Shown piece after piece: positions 12,773-26,673 of a stretch of DNA of 64,000 bases. Below the pieces are notes generated by a model that worked only from the letters and a program-made list of their open reading frames with translations, made no database searches and had not been told where the DNA came from. Position 1 is the stretch's first letter. Every line of letters starts with the position of its first letter. A program made the translations under genes and the position numbers. This stretch comes from Dryomyza anilis (Eukaryota > Arthropoda > Insecta > Diptera > Dryomyzidae), in assembly GCA_951804985.1 (NCBI GenBank), contig OX638133.1:78064367-78128366 (forward strand), written 5' to 3'.

Positions 12773-13554
12773 CTTTAAAATTCTTCGTTTATTTTATTCT
12801 AATATGAAAAATTCCTAAAACAAAAAACTATTATTTGCAAATGTTGTCTTAAAAAAATATGATAAATGTTTGAAAAATTCCGATGAAATAAAAAAACACA
12901 AGGATATGTTGCACATAACAACATCCAAGTGCAAAAACAATGAAACAACATTGGTCTAATAAACAATAGCAACAAAAAAAAAAAAAAAAAATAAAAGGAT
13001 GACATAAAAAATAACAGGCTTCCAACAAACAGCAACAAGAACAACAGCCATGCATGATTTTTTGAAGGAATAAAAACAAAAGGAAACTGAAAATGAAAAA
13101 AAAATATGACAAAAGAAATTGAAATTCCATCGACGATGAACGATTTAACAGATTCGCAAAACCAAGCATGAAAAATATGACACAGAGATGGCAAAGAAAT
13201 GGAGCCTGCGACATGGTTAAGGCTCGGCAGTTGCCTTTGCGCTTCTTTGCACACTCTATGGGCCGGCTGTATGTTTAACATGGAGCAAGAAAAATCAAGC
13301 AACAATGATGAAAAAATAAAAAAAATATGAGAAAACATCCAATGAAACAAGGACATGCATGTGAATGTGAAAAATATTAGCCAGCAGCACAAAAAGAAGC
13401 AAAGGACACAACACAGAAACGGTAACGAGGGAAATGAAAGATGGCATTTTAAAATCCTAAAGCGCATGCAGACGTTAAAGGCAAACAGATGGGGTCAAAT
13501 TGTACATGCACGCAAAGAAAATGTTGTTATGCGATTTTGAAAATATTCAGATTT
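12773..13554. other. Noncoding DNA with moderate GC
   Basis: Contains a poly-A tract (about 12970) and a higher-GC block (13130-13540). Long minus-strand frames (12799-13467 and 12849-13214) are rich in F, L and C and show no domain; I treat them as noncoding. Confidence 0.5.
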
Positions 13555-13970
13555 GCTTTTTAGAAAATTTCCCTAAAGGGAAATTTTAGTTTATGCATTA
13601 TTTTGTATATATTTAACATATTTAAAATGTTGTTAGTTTTATTTACTTAAAAAATTGGAAAAAATAAAATGTCCCAAAAAGGGAAATTTTTAAAAAATAT
13701 TGTGAAATAAATCTTAACATTTGGACATTGTTAAAATATAAATTTAATTATAAAATATGTGATATTGTAAATTTCCCTAATGCAAAATGTGTGTTTTTAA
13801 ATAATTAAATTTCCAATTTTCTCAATAATATTTGTGATTTAATGTTATCTTAGTAATGAAAAAAATACTTTTATGTAATAACAATTTAAATATGAGATTT
13901 TCCTTAGTAGTAAATTTTTGGTAATTTTTGAAAATGTTCTGAGATATATGACTTCTTTTAACATTGTTTT
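13555..13970 (+). repeat. Dispersed duplicate block, copy 2
   Basis: Collinear with 9803-10260 (see that entry). Starts GCTTTTTAGAAAATTTCCC and ends TTTTAACATTGTTTT. Part of the palindrome domain. Confidence 0.8.
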
Positions 13971-14390
13971 CCTAGTGGGAAATTTTGGTTTTACTATTAT
14001 TTTATTTAAATATTTTTTTTTTCTATGATTGTGTATATTTATATGCTCCAAAAAATGTAAAAATAAATATTTCCCAAAAAGGGAAAATTTTTAAAATGTC
14101 CTGAGATATATTTCTTTATATTTTTAAAAATATTAAGATACTAGTTTTTATATAAAATTGGTGATATGGAAAATTTCCCTAATGAAAAATTTGAGAATAT
14201 ATTTTTTAAAATTTTTTATTATTAAATATTTTTTCCTAAAATGCATAAAAAAAACTTGAAAATAAAATTTCCCAAAAAAGGGAAATTTTAAAATTTTACA
14301 TAATTTCACAACCTTTAGTTCTATATTATGATATTTACCAATGATATTTTCAGTTCAATTATAATATTTCCCTTTTGGGAAATTTGCAAA
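13555..14390. repeat. Palindrome cluster, ~102-bp phased
   Basis: TTTCCC-loop-GGGAAA inverted repeats or half-sites start at 13565, 13667, 13770, about 13960, 14067, 14171, 14265 and 14364. Loops alternate between a 4-nt type (taaa, taat) and a 5-6-nt A-rich type (aaaaaa). Spacers are AT-rich and much more diverged than the palindromes. Confidence 0.8.
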
Positions 14391-16375
14391 AAGACCTTTA
14401 GATCTTTCATTATATTAAAGAATTTGAAATATATAATTATTTTAATATTCTTGTTTTATATTTTTAAGTGTAGAACTTTCAAAAGTTTTATGAAAAATGA
14501 GAACAAGTTGTGCGACATCAGCGATATGAATTATGAGTTATGAAGTGATTTTTCATTATAGGGGGACGTAGGGCAAAGCAAATGTCAAGAGAGTGTACAA
14601 CATATGATCGAAGGATTAAAGTCAATGCAAAGTAAATATGACATTTTGGTAAATTGGATGGATTGGTGCAAAAGTCAATAAAAGGATATGAGGCAAAGCA
14701 TTTACAATATTTTTTATTATTACCGTAAAGTTGAATAATTGAGTATGAAGTGAGTTATAATGGTACTAAAAAGAAAAATATAAAAATCAAAAATATAATC
14801 AAATATTTATAGTTATGAACATTTCTATTTTTTGCAACCCTTTGTTCAATTCAATTCATTTAAAAAAATTTCATTTTTAACCAGTTAAATTATTTATGCA
14901 GATATTTATATAGGTGACCCATAAAAAATTTCAATTGCTTATTAGCCTTGCTTTAAATGAAAGTTATTTAAACTTGCAAATTGATTTTGCATAAATATCT
15001 GCTCATATTTTAAATTCTCTGCATTTAACAGACACTTACGATTTATCTCACATGTCCAAAACTATGCAATACATTTGCGATATTTGCACAAAAATGTCTT
15101 TGTACCAAATTTATTCACACTTTGTTAAATTTTTTCACCCATTCTAGAACGTTGTAAATTTTGCTGTAGAATCTACGAAAAATTGCCAAACATGTGTTGG
15201 TTATAACAGCAGCCACAGCAACAATGCCACCAACAAAAGGCGCCACAAAATATGTGAGACAAAATGTAATGTAAAAATAATAATCGTAATAAAAAAGCGA
15301 ACAAAAATAAAAACCGAAAAATGCGCCCAGGATATAGGCAACACATTTTTGTCTACTTCTTCTTCTGGTCACAATTTATGCAGAGACAGATTGTAAAGGG
15401 TTGACAAAACTCATTGCCTCACTACACACAACTACAGCAACAATGACTAAAAAATCTGTCAAGCATGTATCCGGTTTTTATTACATTTGGCTGGCACAGG
15501 TGCTGTGCCGGGGGTGTCAAGGACATTTTTTTATGAAATGGTTGTGTGTGTGAGTGTTGTACGCAGTATGTGGCTGGTTGTTAAATTCGTTGAGTTGAGT
15601 ATGGTATTTATAAAAAATGATAATGCTATTAAATTTGTAGAGCTTTAACAAGTTTATAAATATTTTAAAAATGATAGTTTTATGCAGAAAACGAAATTAA
15701 ATAATTTATTTAAATACAATGCATTGGTAAATAGTTATATTATTTCATTACAATGCATTGTAGTTTTTGTAGTCTGTATTTAAAACATTTAAATGTTATT
15801 TTTTGTATGAATTCCATGGAATTGTTACAATTCATTGACTTCAAAAATGTTGCAAGCCAAAAAATTTCGATAGCAGTGCATACCGATTTTATTGTTTAAC
15901 TTGATGCCTTTATAAATAATGTGGCATTTTGTATTTACAATTGGCAAATTTTTGTTTAATATTAAAAAGTCAAGTTTATAATATTTAAACGTTATTTTTT
16001 TTTCTATTAATTGATTATAAAATTTTCCCAATAAAACAATTTTTTTTTAAGAGTCAAAATTAAATTATTCTGTTTGTTTTACGCTATTAAACTATGTGTG
16101 TTTTAATAAAATATTTTTATTTAAATTGCTCACATGTGAAATTTTTGATTTGTAAAAAAATATATTTATATTTTTTAAATATATATATAACTATAAATAG
16201 TGATAAAATAAGTGCTTACTTAATTATTTTGTGTGCTTTACATTATTAATTTATGTGCATTTTAATAAAAAGCATTTCTTTGAATTTCCCATATGAGATT
16301 TTTTTTGTTTTTTGCTAAAATATACTTTTTTTTATATTTCCAGTAATTTTTGAAACCGTAAAAAGTGACAAATTA
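14391..16375. other. AT-rich noncoding DNA
   Basis: No supported gene. A minus-strand 85-codon frame at 15115-15372 has hydrophobic stretches, but no homologue comes to mind and there is no promoter or splice context, so it is not called. Confidence 0.5.
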
Positions 16376-18900
16376 AAATTTCCCAAAAAAGGGAAATTTT
16401 TAAAAATAATGCAAAACTAATTTATTTTTATTTTTAATGTTAAATTTAATTGTGTGCTTATAAATAAAGTATTGTAGAAAATTTCCCATAAGGGAAATAT
16501 ATGCTAATTAGTAAAATATTAGTCTTGGATACCGTGAGCAAGGTAAAGTATTTCTTATTATTTATAATGTATTTTTGTTTTTATTACAATGAATATTTAG
16601 TCTCTACAATTTGACTAAATTAAATTCCCAAAAATCTGATATTTTTTATTAATTGTAAATTCTTATTTTTTTATTATAATATTTAAATGTGGGTTTAGAA
16701 AAAATGACGGGTTTATAAAAAATTAAAAATACGCGTCTGCTATTTACTAATATTATACTGTATTGCTGAATGCTGCGAGGTTATATGAATTACATATATT
16801 TTATGCTATAATATAAAATGTTTACAATTCCGGTGACGACTTAGTCTTTGTGAAGAGACAGACTAAAATTTCCCAAAAATGATATATTTTCAACATTTTT
16901 TTTTTAACTTGTTGTGTATTCAATTTATTTAAAGGCCGTACAAGAAATTTGTCCTAAATACTAACATTCCATTAAGCAGAAAGAAATTTTGGATTACATA
17001 TTTATTTTGCTGAAATATAAATATTTTATAATGCCAGTGTGGATTAAGGGTATGAACATTGATTTAAAAAAATTTCCCAAAAAAGGGAAATTTTTAAAAA
17101 GCTGCTTAACTAAGTTATTTTTATTGTTATATGTTAAATTTAACTGTAGGCTTTAAAATAATGAAGATTTGAAAATTTCCCATAAGGGAAATTTGTGCTA
17201 AATAGTAAAATACTATTTTTGGATGTTGTAATATTCATGAATAACATGTCTTGTTGCAAGACGTCACCCTCATCGAATGACGGCAATCAAGAGTTAAAAA
17301 TTCCCAAATGAATTAAATGCAGCGAACAAGAATGCACGATGATGGTTTTTTTTTATTGTTTCTCTATTTTTCTTTTGTAACACTGATTTAACAATTGAAA
17401 TTTTAGCCGATGCGCTTGAGTGGACTTGAAGGTTGGAGCCAAAGCTCGTCGTGGTGAAGCCTACATTTAGCTATAGCATATCCCCATTGTGCAGCACTTG
17501 ATGGTGATGTCTGATGTACACTGTTGGGCGTCGTCAGTGATGTGGCTTTTGTTTAGCGTGTAGGTTAGGGTTTGGTATAAAATCACAATCACTTTGTGCC
17601 TCTTGTTAAAAATTAGGTCAAACCAAATCAACGGCTCGTGTTAAATTAGAAAACAGTTGCAAGAACTTGCAGTGAAATCTGTGTGCATGTCCTTTATGTG
17701 AAATCGAATGTGCTATAAAGGCTGTTGTATATGTAATAGATTTGATGCATATTTAATTTTTAAAGATTTTTATTTTTCTAAGTATTAGAAAAACTGTTGA
17801 ACTTTCTAATATAAAAATTGATAAATTACACCAAAAGAATATTTATAGAAATTGATTAAATAATCTTCGATGCGATTAACATTAGATGCCAAAGTCTTAT
17901 AAGATTGAAATACTGAAAAAAGGGAAATTTTTAAAATGTATAAAATTAATATTTCTATATGTTTTCAATGATAAAAAAAGATCAGCTAACCGAAAAACAA
18001 CAGAAATATAAATTTCCCAAAAAATGGAAATTTCACAAATTTTCTGAATTCTAATGCCAATCAACTAAATATATAAATTTAAATTAATTTCTGTTATTTA
18101 GACATTAAAAAAATTCACTTAAATAGAAATGTACTGAATATTATAGCTCAAAACTATATTTATGCAAACATCTTGCCTAATTGCGTAAACAAAATTTTTA
18201 TATTGAAATTTAAAAATGTCCGAAAAAGTAAATTTGCAAAATTCAACTAAATAGAGTTTTCATGTTTTTTTTTTAAATATTAAAAAAAAAAATACAAAAA
18301 TAGGATATTTTTAAAATGCATTAAAATAATTTTTGATTAATTACAGTCCAGTCCAGCATTATAAGGTAGAAAATAAAAATTTCCCATTAAGGGAAATTTC
18401 TCAAATTTTTTTAGTACATATACCAATCAAATAAATAAAATTAATTAAATGTAAATTAACTTCTTTAACATAAACTTTAGAAAAAATATCCCTGAAATAT
18501 AAATTTTCTAAAAAGTGTAATTTTTCAAATTTGTGTTATTCCAATGCCAATGAACTTAGTTTATAAATTAAAATTAAGTATTATCTTAATTAAAAACTAT
18601 ATATTATATTTAAAAACTAATTTTACAAAGTATCTTTTTTACAATTTACGCAAGACATACACAATAATGTAGCAACATTTTTTTATTTACCTGCTAACTT
18701 AACTAAATAATATTTTCATATGTTTTTCTCAATATTCCGAAGATTCAAAAGTTTGAAACAGCGAAAAATAAAATTTCCCAAAAAAGGGAAATTTTCAAAA
18801 TGTATTAAAATAATATTTCTAAGCCGTTTTATTGTTAAACTACAGCACAGAAGCCTTGAAGTATGAAAACTAAAAATTTCCCAAAAAGGAAATTTTTTAA
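16376..18900. repeat. Palindrome clusters in pairs, ~102-bp phased
   Basis: Sites at 16376/16478, 17070/17173, about 17908/18010, 18377 and 18771/18874 give pair spacings of about 102-103 bp. The spacers of the first two pairs are recognisably homologous (both contain a TGTTAAATTTAA segment). Otherwise AT-rich noncoding DNA with no supported gene. Confidence 0.8.
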
Positions 18901-21391
18901 AAGTTCTTTAATTCGAATTCTAATCAACTAAAAATCACTTAAATATATAGATTTAAATTCGTTTCCATTAATTAGACATAAGAAAAAAATGTACTTGAAT
19001 AAAATTGTTCTATTAAAGCTTAAAACTAATTTTACAAAGTGCCAATTTTACAAATAACGCAGCGCATCTTTGCTGGCATATAAAAATAATGTCACCAAAA
19101 TGTGCTGATTTGCGGCAACAATGCACACAGCAGACAGCGCCTGAATGTATGCCGCATTTCATAAATTAGTACAACGTGCTGCCATCTATTAGTGCAACAG
19201 CGCACAACATGAAGTGCAGACGCGCAGTTATTGTTGTATTTTTAAGTTTTTTGTTTTGTTTCTGTTGTTGTTTTGATGCTGGTTTAATAATGAAGTGCAA
19301 TAATGAGTGTGCGCCTTTCACAGAAACCCCATGTGCGCCACTTTTCACTTAGGCAACCTCATAACAACAACAAGATGCAAATGAAAGCCTACCACGAAAT
19401 TTTAGCAATCGTGTTCCAGTGTCCTTGCGTCATATCAGGACACATATACGCAGCCAAGAAGAGGGTGCAAGGTATACAGCATAGTCGAGTAATCAACATA
19501 ACGAATGCCGTAGGATATAACAGAAAACCAACGCACTCATACAATAGACTAAAATCACACACATACATAGTTGTAGACTACCACAAAACTATGAGATACA
19601 AAAAAAAATCTTCTAAGCGTTGATATCAACTGGCGCAACCAGCGAATGACGCAAATTTAAGCCATACATAGCAACGCATGCAAGCGCAATGTTGCATTGG
19701 ACACAAGCACATTGTACAGAAGTACACTGAGATATAAAATAAAACATTTAAAAAATTATTTGCTTTTTTTAATGTGAATTATAAAGTAATATCACTTAAA
19801 CTTCATTCAAATATTATGTTAAGCATCTTTCAGCTTTTTTTTAATTTTTCCTATATGGGAAATTTGTGCATTTATTATTGCAGTGCATTATTTATATTTT
19901 AAATATAATGTAAAATAGAAAAAGTGATGAAAAAAATAAATTTTAAAAATTTCCCTTTTTGGGAAATTTTTATTTAAGAATCTCAGCAAACTTTTTGTAA
20001 TTAAATTTTAAGGAAAACTACCAAAAGTTAATATTAGTATACATTTTAAAAATTTCCCTTGTTGGGAAATTTTTATTTTCATCACTCTACTGCATTAATA
20101 TCATTTAAATTATAAAATAAAACATAAAAAGAATATATTTAAAGAAATTAAAGAAAATCCCTTAGTGGGATATTTTTATTTTAGCATTTTAAATTTTAAA
20201 GCCAGATTTCCTTAAATTGAATATGGAAAATACTATCTTTATACTCCAGTGTCGTGTATAAAATTTACAATAGTACATCGGATTAGTTGAAATTAGAAAA
20301 AATCGGATTAGTTGAAAAAATTACAATTTAGAAAAAATTGCAAAAAAACATTGGTTTAAAGTAACTCGAACATCAACCGTCATCATCCACCAAACCAACA
20401 TAATCATTCCCGGTGTACCTTTCGACTCAGTAATGTTTTGTTTCAGAAGAACGAAAAACCATTGTGTCCGTCTAAAATATAGCAATGCGGAGTTATCATT
20501 AACAGAAGCGCGGGCGTTGCCAGAGATGAAGATTTGAGAAGTTTTCTCAATTGGAGTAAAATCTGGAAAATGCACAATGTTGAAAATGTACTGCCAATAT
20601 TATAAAATCAATGTAGAAAAAATATTTTATGTTCTTGAAATTGTGTTTGCTTATGTATTAAAATTGCTTTTTTAATACAAAAATATTCATATACTTCTCT
20701 AAAATGAGGTATTTTTGCTAAGCTTGAAAAATCCAAAATTAGGACAGACAAATAGATTATTACATTTTGTTTAGAATTGTATTTTTGTATAACCTAATTA
20801 TAAATATTTAATAAACCGACAATTTACATATACATGTATATTTTCAATAACTATTATCGAAATGTAGAACATTTTGAAAATCATGAATTGCTGAAAATCT
20901 CACACAACCTTGACCGCAGCAAAACATTCTATGGTAGGTTTTCACTTAATCATCCCACCAACCACTAGTGCACTAGTGCAGCAACCCACAAAAAGTGGCC
21001 TAAAGTCAGATGCACGCATTTAACACACATAAAACTTCATGGTTTCTGTCACAGTTGAGAACGGCGACCAATATCGACTGCCCATCTGCCCACCATCCCC
21101 TCTGCCGACCAATTTTGATTGTGTTTTTGTGCGTGCGTATTTGGTTCCATTGTTCGGGTGCTTCGGCATGTTGGGTATTGTGATTGGCAAAAATTTTACT
21201 CTGACATGTAAATGAAGTAAATGCGCAAAATTGGGTCGATGTCTGTTTTTGATGGTTTTAATTTCTGACAAAGTGGCATTTTCATTATTTTCAATGTTAT
21301 TGTTTTCGATTTTTGGAAATTTAATGCCAGACTTGGATTAAGGATTTTCTTGCTACAAATTTATGGAAATATTTCTAGATTATTTTTTTAA
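18901..21391. other. Noncoding DNA between palindrome and minisatellite domains
   Basis: Apart from the palindrome cluster at 19843-20175, no gene is supported. A 16-bp perfect palindrome (CACTAGTGCACTAGTG) lies at 20963-20978. Frames at 19303-19623 plus and 20321-20575 minus have higher GC but no recognisable domain. Confidence 0.5.
19843..20175. repeat. Palindrome cluster, opposite orientation
   Basis: Four sites at about 19845, 19947, 20050 and 20154 (spacings ~102-104 bp). Loops here are T-rich (cccttttt-ggg), the complement of the A-rich loops elsewhere, so the cluster appears inverted. Confidence 0.8.
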
Positions 21392-22640
21392 GCAGGAGTG
21401 AAAATTTGAATGAACATTGAATTGAAAATATAAATTTGTAGTGAAAATTTGAATTTTAAGTGAAATTATGAATTTTGTGTACAAATTTTAATTTTAAATG
21501 ACAATTTATATTTTGAGTGAAAATTTAAATTTTGAGTGAAAATTTAAATTTTGAGTGAAAAGTTTAATTTTGAGTCAAAATTTAAATATGCATGTAGAAT
21601 ATAAAATTCGAGTGAAAATTAAAATTTTGAGTGAAAATTTAAAGGAGAAAATTTAAATTATGAGTGAAAATTTTGTTTTTGAGTGAAATTTCAATTTTTA
21701 GTAAACATTTGAATTTTGCGTGAAAAATTGAATTTTGAGTTAAAAATTGAATTTTGAGTTAAAAATTGAATATTGAATGAAAATATGAATTTTAAGTGAA
21801 AATTAAACTTTTGAGTGAAAATTAAAATTTCCAATAAAAGTTTAAAATTTTTAAGAAAATTTAAATTTGAATTTGGTTGAAAATTTGAATTTTGAGTGAA
21901 TATTTGAGTGAAAAAATTAATTTTGAGAGAAAATTCAAATTTTGAGTGAAAATTAAAATTTCGAGTAAAAGTTTAAATTTTGAGTGAACATTTAAATTTT
22001 GAATGAAAATTTATATTTTGGGTGAAAATTTAATTTTTGAGTGAAAATTTAATTTTTGAGTGAAAATTTAAATTTTGAGTGAAAACATAAATGTTTAGTG
22101 GAAATTTGAATTTTGAGTTTAAGTATAAATTTTGAGTGAAAATTTAAATTTTAAGTGAATATTTGAATTATATAAGAACATTTGAATTTTAAGTGAATAT
22201 TTGAATTTTGAGTGAAAACTTGAATTTTGAGTGTAAAATTGAATTTTGAGTTAAAAAAATGATTTTTGAGTGAAAATTTAAATTTTGAGTAAAAATTTGA
22301 ATAATGAATGAACATTTGCAATTTGAGTGAAAATTTAAATTTTGAGTGAAAATTTGAATTCGGAGTGAACGTTTTAATTATGAGTGAAAATTTTAATTTT
22401 GGGTGAAAATTTTAATTTAGAAATTTAATTAAAATTCGACTATTAATGAAACTTTTATATTCGGATTGAAAATTTTATAGTTGAGTAAAATATAAATTAG
22501 AGTGAAAAATTTAATTTTGAGTGATCATTTTAATTTCGAGTCAAAATTTAAAATTTGAGTAAAAATAAAAATTTATAGTGAACATTTTAAATTAATAACG
22601 AAGATTCGAATTTGTTATGAAAATTTGAATATAATAGAAT
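21392..22640 (+). repeat. ~19-bp minisatellite (AATTTTGAGTGAAAATTTA)
   Basis: About 60 degenerate copies over 1.25 kb. The GAGTGAAAAT core is best preserved in the centre (about 21880-22340). A related array lies at 62040-62360. Confidence 0.92.
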
Positions 22641-23639
22641 TTGGTATGTGATTTAAAGTTAGGTAATTATTAATACTTTGAGTAAATAAAAAATTCAAAT
22701 TTTCCTTTTTAAAAATTTTAATATTGAGAAAACTTTAAATTGTTGGAGCATTTGCCAATTTTAAAAAACAGAATTAAGCTTAATAGTGATGTATAGTGAT
22801 CAAAACTTTTTTAAAATTATTTTAATATTTAAAAAAATAAATTTATTAAACTTTAAAATTCAATAAATTTTCAGTTTTGTTTAATTTTGCTGAAAATATA
22901 AAAATTTACATAATTAATGTCAACGCTTAGCAACCTTTGGCTAAGTGCTCTCTAAAAAGTTCCCATTAATCACATAGTCGGCCATACTCGGCCTATAATA
23001 ATTTCTATTAATTTGTGCGCGGGCGTGCGTTTAATTAGTCAATTATTAATGTGGTCAACCAACGAGTTCAGACTATAATATATAACTAATCGATGCGTAT
23101 TTTAATAACGGCACAGGTATAAATTAAGGTTGGCGCATAAGTAGCCATTGCATATAAAACACCAACTTAATTGGATGGGTCTAAGTATATTAAATAACGT
23201 TTTTGTGTGCGTGACTATCGGACGATGCGTTAATTGTCCCATAAACTGTGGCTTATTTTATGACAATATATTAAAAATATATAATAAAAAAAACAGCAAA
23301 CTTGTTTATTTGTATTGGCAGATGTCGGTCATTTTATGCCTAAAAGCCTACTCTATGCAAATTAGCAAAATATTTGTTTATATTAGAGACTGACAATATA
23401 TGCAAGCATATATATGTTTGTGAGTATGTTTTTGAAATTAATGAGAAGAATATTGCTTTTTAATGGGGCATGCGATTAAAATAATTGATTATGTTTTATA
23501 TTTTAAATGCACTAAATATGTAGGTATTATTAAAAGATTTTTAATGAATATGCAAATTTAATTAACTCTTCTAAATTGTGTTATACCAAAATAATTTATA
23601 TATTTGAGAAACTATGCAAAAAATGTTATAGTGTTTGAA
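22641..23639. other. AT-rich noncoding DNA
   Basis: No gene supported. A GCCTAAAAG motif lies near 23337. Confidence 0.5.
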
Positions 23640-24180
23640 TTTTTGTTTTTGCATATTTTTGGATATTTGGAATATTTTGTATATCTTGCATGTTTTGCTT
23701 TATTTTGCATTATTGGCATATTTTTGCATTTATTTGCATATTTTGAAATATTTTTGCATATTTTGGAATATTTTGGAATATTTTTGCATAATTTGCATAT
23801 TTTGGAATATTTTTGCATAATTTGCATATTTTTGCATATTTTTGCATATTTTGTATATATTTCATATTTTTGCTTTTTTTTGCATATTTTTGCATATTTT
23901 TGTATATTTGGCATATTTTGTATATCTTGCATATTTTTCTTTATTTTGCATTATTTTGTATTATTTGCATATTTTTGCATTATTTTGTATTATTTGCATT
24001 TATTGGCATATTTTGGAATATTTTTGCTTATTTTGCATATTTTTAAGTATTTTACGTATTTTGTATATTTTTGCATATTTTGCATATATTTGCATTGTTT
24101 ACGTATTTCGCATATTTTTGCATTTTGCATATATTGCATATTTTGTATATTTTGCATATATCATAAAATTTTGATATTTT
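23640..24180 (+). repeat. TTTGCATATTTT array (~12-13 bp units)
   Basis: Degenerate tandem units of TTTGCATATTTTG with ggaatat and gtatatc variants over ~540 bp. The long open frames here (rich in FCIFLHI, or KYAKICK on the other strand) come only from the repeat. The end of a similar sequence (TATTGCATATATTGC) reappears at about 24970. Confidence 0.93.
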
Positions 24181-25003
24181 TCAAAGCATTTTAACATTAT
24201 TTCGATTATACGAGATATTTGTTATTAAAAAGAAAACTTTTGTTAATGATCACTAATCATTTTAAAGGTAACACATTAAAGTACCATGTGACGTAAAGTC
24301 AACCTATGTTAAATGTAACAAATGCTTTTTGTATGCGAGATTGTGTTCATCAATTATGCCAACAAAGGCGCCTTAAGGACCTCAACACATTATACAAAGC
24401 AGCCGGAATAGAGCAGTACGCAATGAATTATTTGCAAAAATTAATGATTTTGTGCTAACAATTTTTCATTTTGCTTTTTTTACATGCGTGTGGTTTTTAC
24501 GATAAATTTAATGTTGTTTCTATTGTTCTTTCATTTAGGTGTGAGTACTGTAGATTGTAAGTAAAATGAAAGTGGGATTAGATACTGTATGGAATAAACT
24601 TGAGTATAGTACAATATATAATGTATTTTCAGATATTTTGTCTGATTCCTTTTTGTGTATTGTATTTGTTCACCAATAATTGATTGATTTTTGTTGTGCG
24701 CTGTGACTTTTTGTATCATAAATTATTATGAGAAATTTACGATATTGGAATATTCGGGATGTTTGAGACGACAAAAAAAAAACAACTACCACAGAAATTT
24801 TGTTTTTTGTTGTGTGAAAAATGCTTCAAATAGCGAGTTTTTTCATTTAGTATATAGGTCAATTTATACTTAAATATTAATATATAAAAATAATAAAACA
24901 TTTATTGGAATTATCTAACTTTACTCCGAAATTGGTTGAATTTGCTTTTTGTTTATATTCAATATTTTATATATTGCATATATTGCATATATTGCATATT
25001 TGG
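24181..25003. other. AT-rich noncoding DNA
   Basis: Nothing recognisable except a short TATTGCATA run near 24965. Confidence 0.5.
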
Positions 25004-25057
25004 CGTTTAGACGGAGAAGCGGAACAAACAAACCAACAATGAGATTTATTATATTAA
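25004..25057 (+). mobile_element. 3'-end remnant of a mini-me/DINE-like element
   Basis: GCGTTTAGACGGAGAAGCGG followed by AACAAACAAACCAAC matches the 3' end of the neighbouring copy (about 25890-25920, GCGGTCTAGACGTGATGC then AACAAACAGACAGAC). Its TTTATTATATTA end abuts the start of that copy, so two copies sit head to tail. Confidence 0.5.
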
Positions 25058-25438
25058 CTAGCTGGACCCGTGCACGACTCGTGCCAAAATTTTGTAAATT
25101 AAAAGATATGGAGCGCTTTTATAAGTATAAAAAACATTTTTATTATTTATATCAGGGGCCCGTGCTTGGCTGTGAAAGTTTTTTTATTGGTTTTATAAAT
25201 GTAGTAGTCAAATAAAAATTCTCCGCCAAAACAACTTTTCTCAAAGACAATTTTTTCTCAGACTGCCCCGCAAAATTCTTCCTCTCAGAACGCTTTCCCG
25301 AAATCTTCCCGTGGAACTCATCCCGGTAGAATTCTTACCGGAAGAAATATTCCCGTAGAACTCATCCCGGTAGAATTGTTCCGGGTAGATTTATTGCCTG
25401 TAGAATTCTTCCCCGTAGAGTTTTTCACAGTAGAAATT

Positions 25439-25690
25439 TTAGTGTGGTGAGTTTTAATGTGGTGAGTTTTAGTGTGGTAAGTTTTAGGGTGGTGAGTTTT
25501 AGTGTGGTGAGTTTTAGTGTGGTGAATTTTATTGTGGTGAGTTTCAATGTGGTGAATTTTATTGTGGAGAGTTTTAGTGTGGTAAGTTTTAGTGTGGTGA
25601 GTTTTAGTGTGGTGAATTTTAGTGTGGTGAATTTTATTGTGGTAAATTTTAGTGTGGTGAGTTTCATTGTGGTGAGTTTTAATGTGGTGT
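25439..25690 (+). repeat. 13-bp minisatellite (GTGGTGAGTTTTA), ~19 copies
   Basis: Near-regular 13-bp units, with some aattttattg variants, fill the centre of the mini-me/DINE-like element. Open frames over it on both strands (repeating VVSFS or LTTLK) are artefacts of the repeat. Confidence 0.9.
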
Positions 25691-25910
25691 GGTTGCTTTT
25701 GTATATTTTTTTTTGTATTTGAGTTTTTTGTTTCATCTTTTTAGCTTGTGTTTTGAGTTATGTCGTTTGGAATGTTTAGGTTGTATGGGATTTACCACGC
25801 CCCTTTGTCCAATCCCGCCCATATATAGCCTATGACACCCTCCGGACTCCTTAGTATCCTGTGGCAATATTTCAGTTAAATCGGTTCAGCGGTCTAGACG
25901 TGATGCTGGA

Positions 25911-25915
<5 letters not shown>

Positions 25916-25976
<61 letters not shown>

Positions 25977-26001
25977 CGACAGACTGACAGACTGACAGAC
26001 G
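25916..26001 (+). repeat. (AGAC)n microsatellite
   Basis: An uninterrupted AGAC run followed by a slightly degenerate end (cgac, ctgac). It forms the 3' microsatellite of the preceding element. Confidence 0.95.
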
Positions 26002-26030
26002 GACCAAGAGTTTTATATATATAGATATAT

Positions 26031-26329
<299 letters not shown>

Positions 26330-26415
26330 ATACATTTAATGCGTAATTTGTATCTTCTAAATTTTCCATATAATGCGTATTTTTCATATTTTGGATATTT
26401 TGCAATTTACAACAT

Positions 26416-26673
26416 ATCGTCGTTGTAGAACTAAAAGTCACCAACTACATTTTCAAAATGTCAATTATTAACATACAAAAATGTTTATATATCTGGCAAT
26501 TTCTGAATGATGATCTCAATATTTGTACCAAATGATAAGAAATTGTGTATATATAAATTAGTATTTGAACTTTGAAAATGTGTCAATTACTTTTTGTAAT
26601 AATTACCAACAAAGTTAAAATTTAAGATTTTCATAAAAATGTATTTGGTGACTTTTAGTTCTACAACGATGAT
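26416..26673. mobile_element. Inverted-repeat element with 38-bp arms
   Basis: Arms at 26416-26453 and 26636-26673 are inverted copies with two mismatches and share GTTGTAGAACTAAAAGTCAC. The centre is ~180 bp of AT-rich DNA with no coding frame. Size and structure fit a small MITE, but I see no clear target duplication. It lies just after the GATA microsatellite. Confidence 0.55.

Noticed and set aside
12799..13467. 222-codon minus-strand frame
   Set aside because: Phe, Leu, Cys and Ser rich with poly-F runs read from poly-A tracts; a second overlapping frame is equally open; no domain.
15115..15372. 85-codon minus-strand frame with possible membrane segments
   Set aside because: No recognisable family, no splice or promoter context; similar frames are common in this DNA.
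20321..20575. 84-codon minus-strand frame in a moderate-GC block
   Set aside because: No recognised protein and no intact neighbours; could be a transposon relic but that cannot be supported.
23604..24194. 196-codon frame with FCIF/LHIF repeats
   Set aside because: Translation of the TTTGCATAT tandem array; other frames over it are also open.
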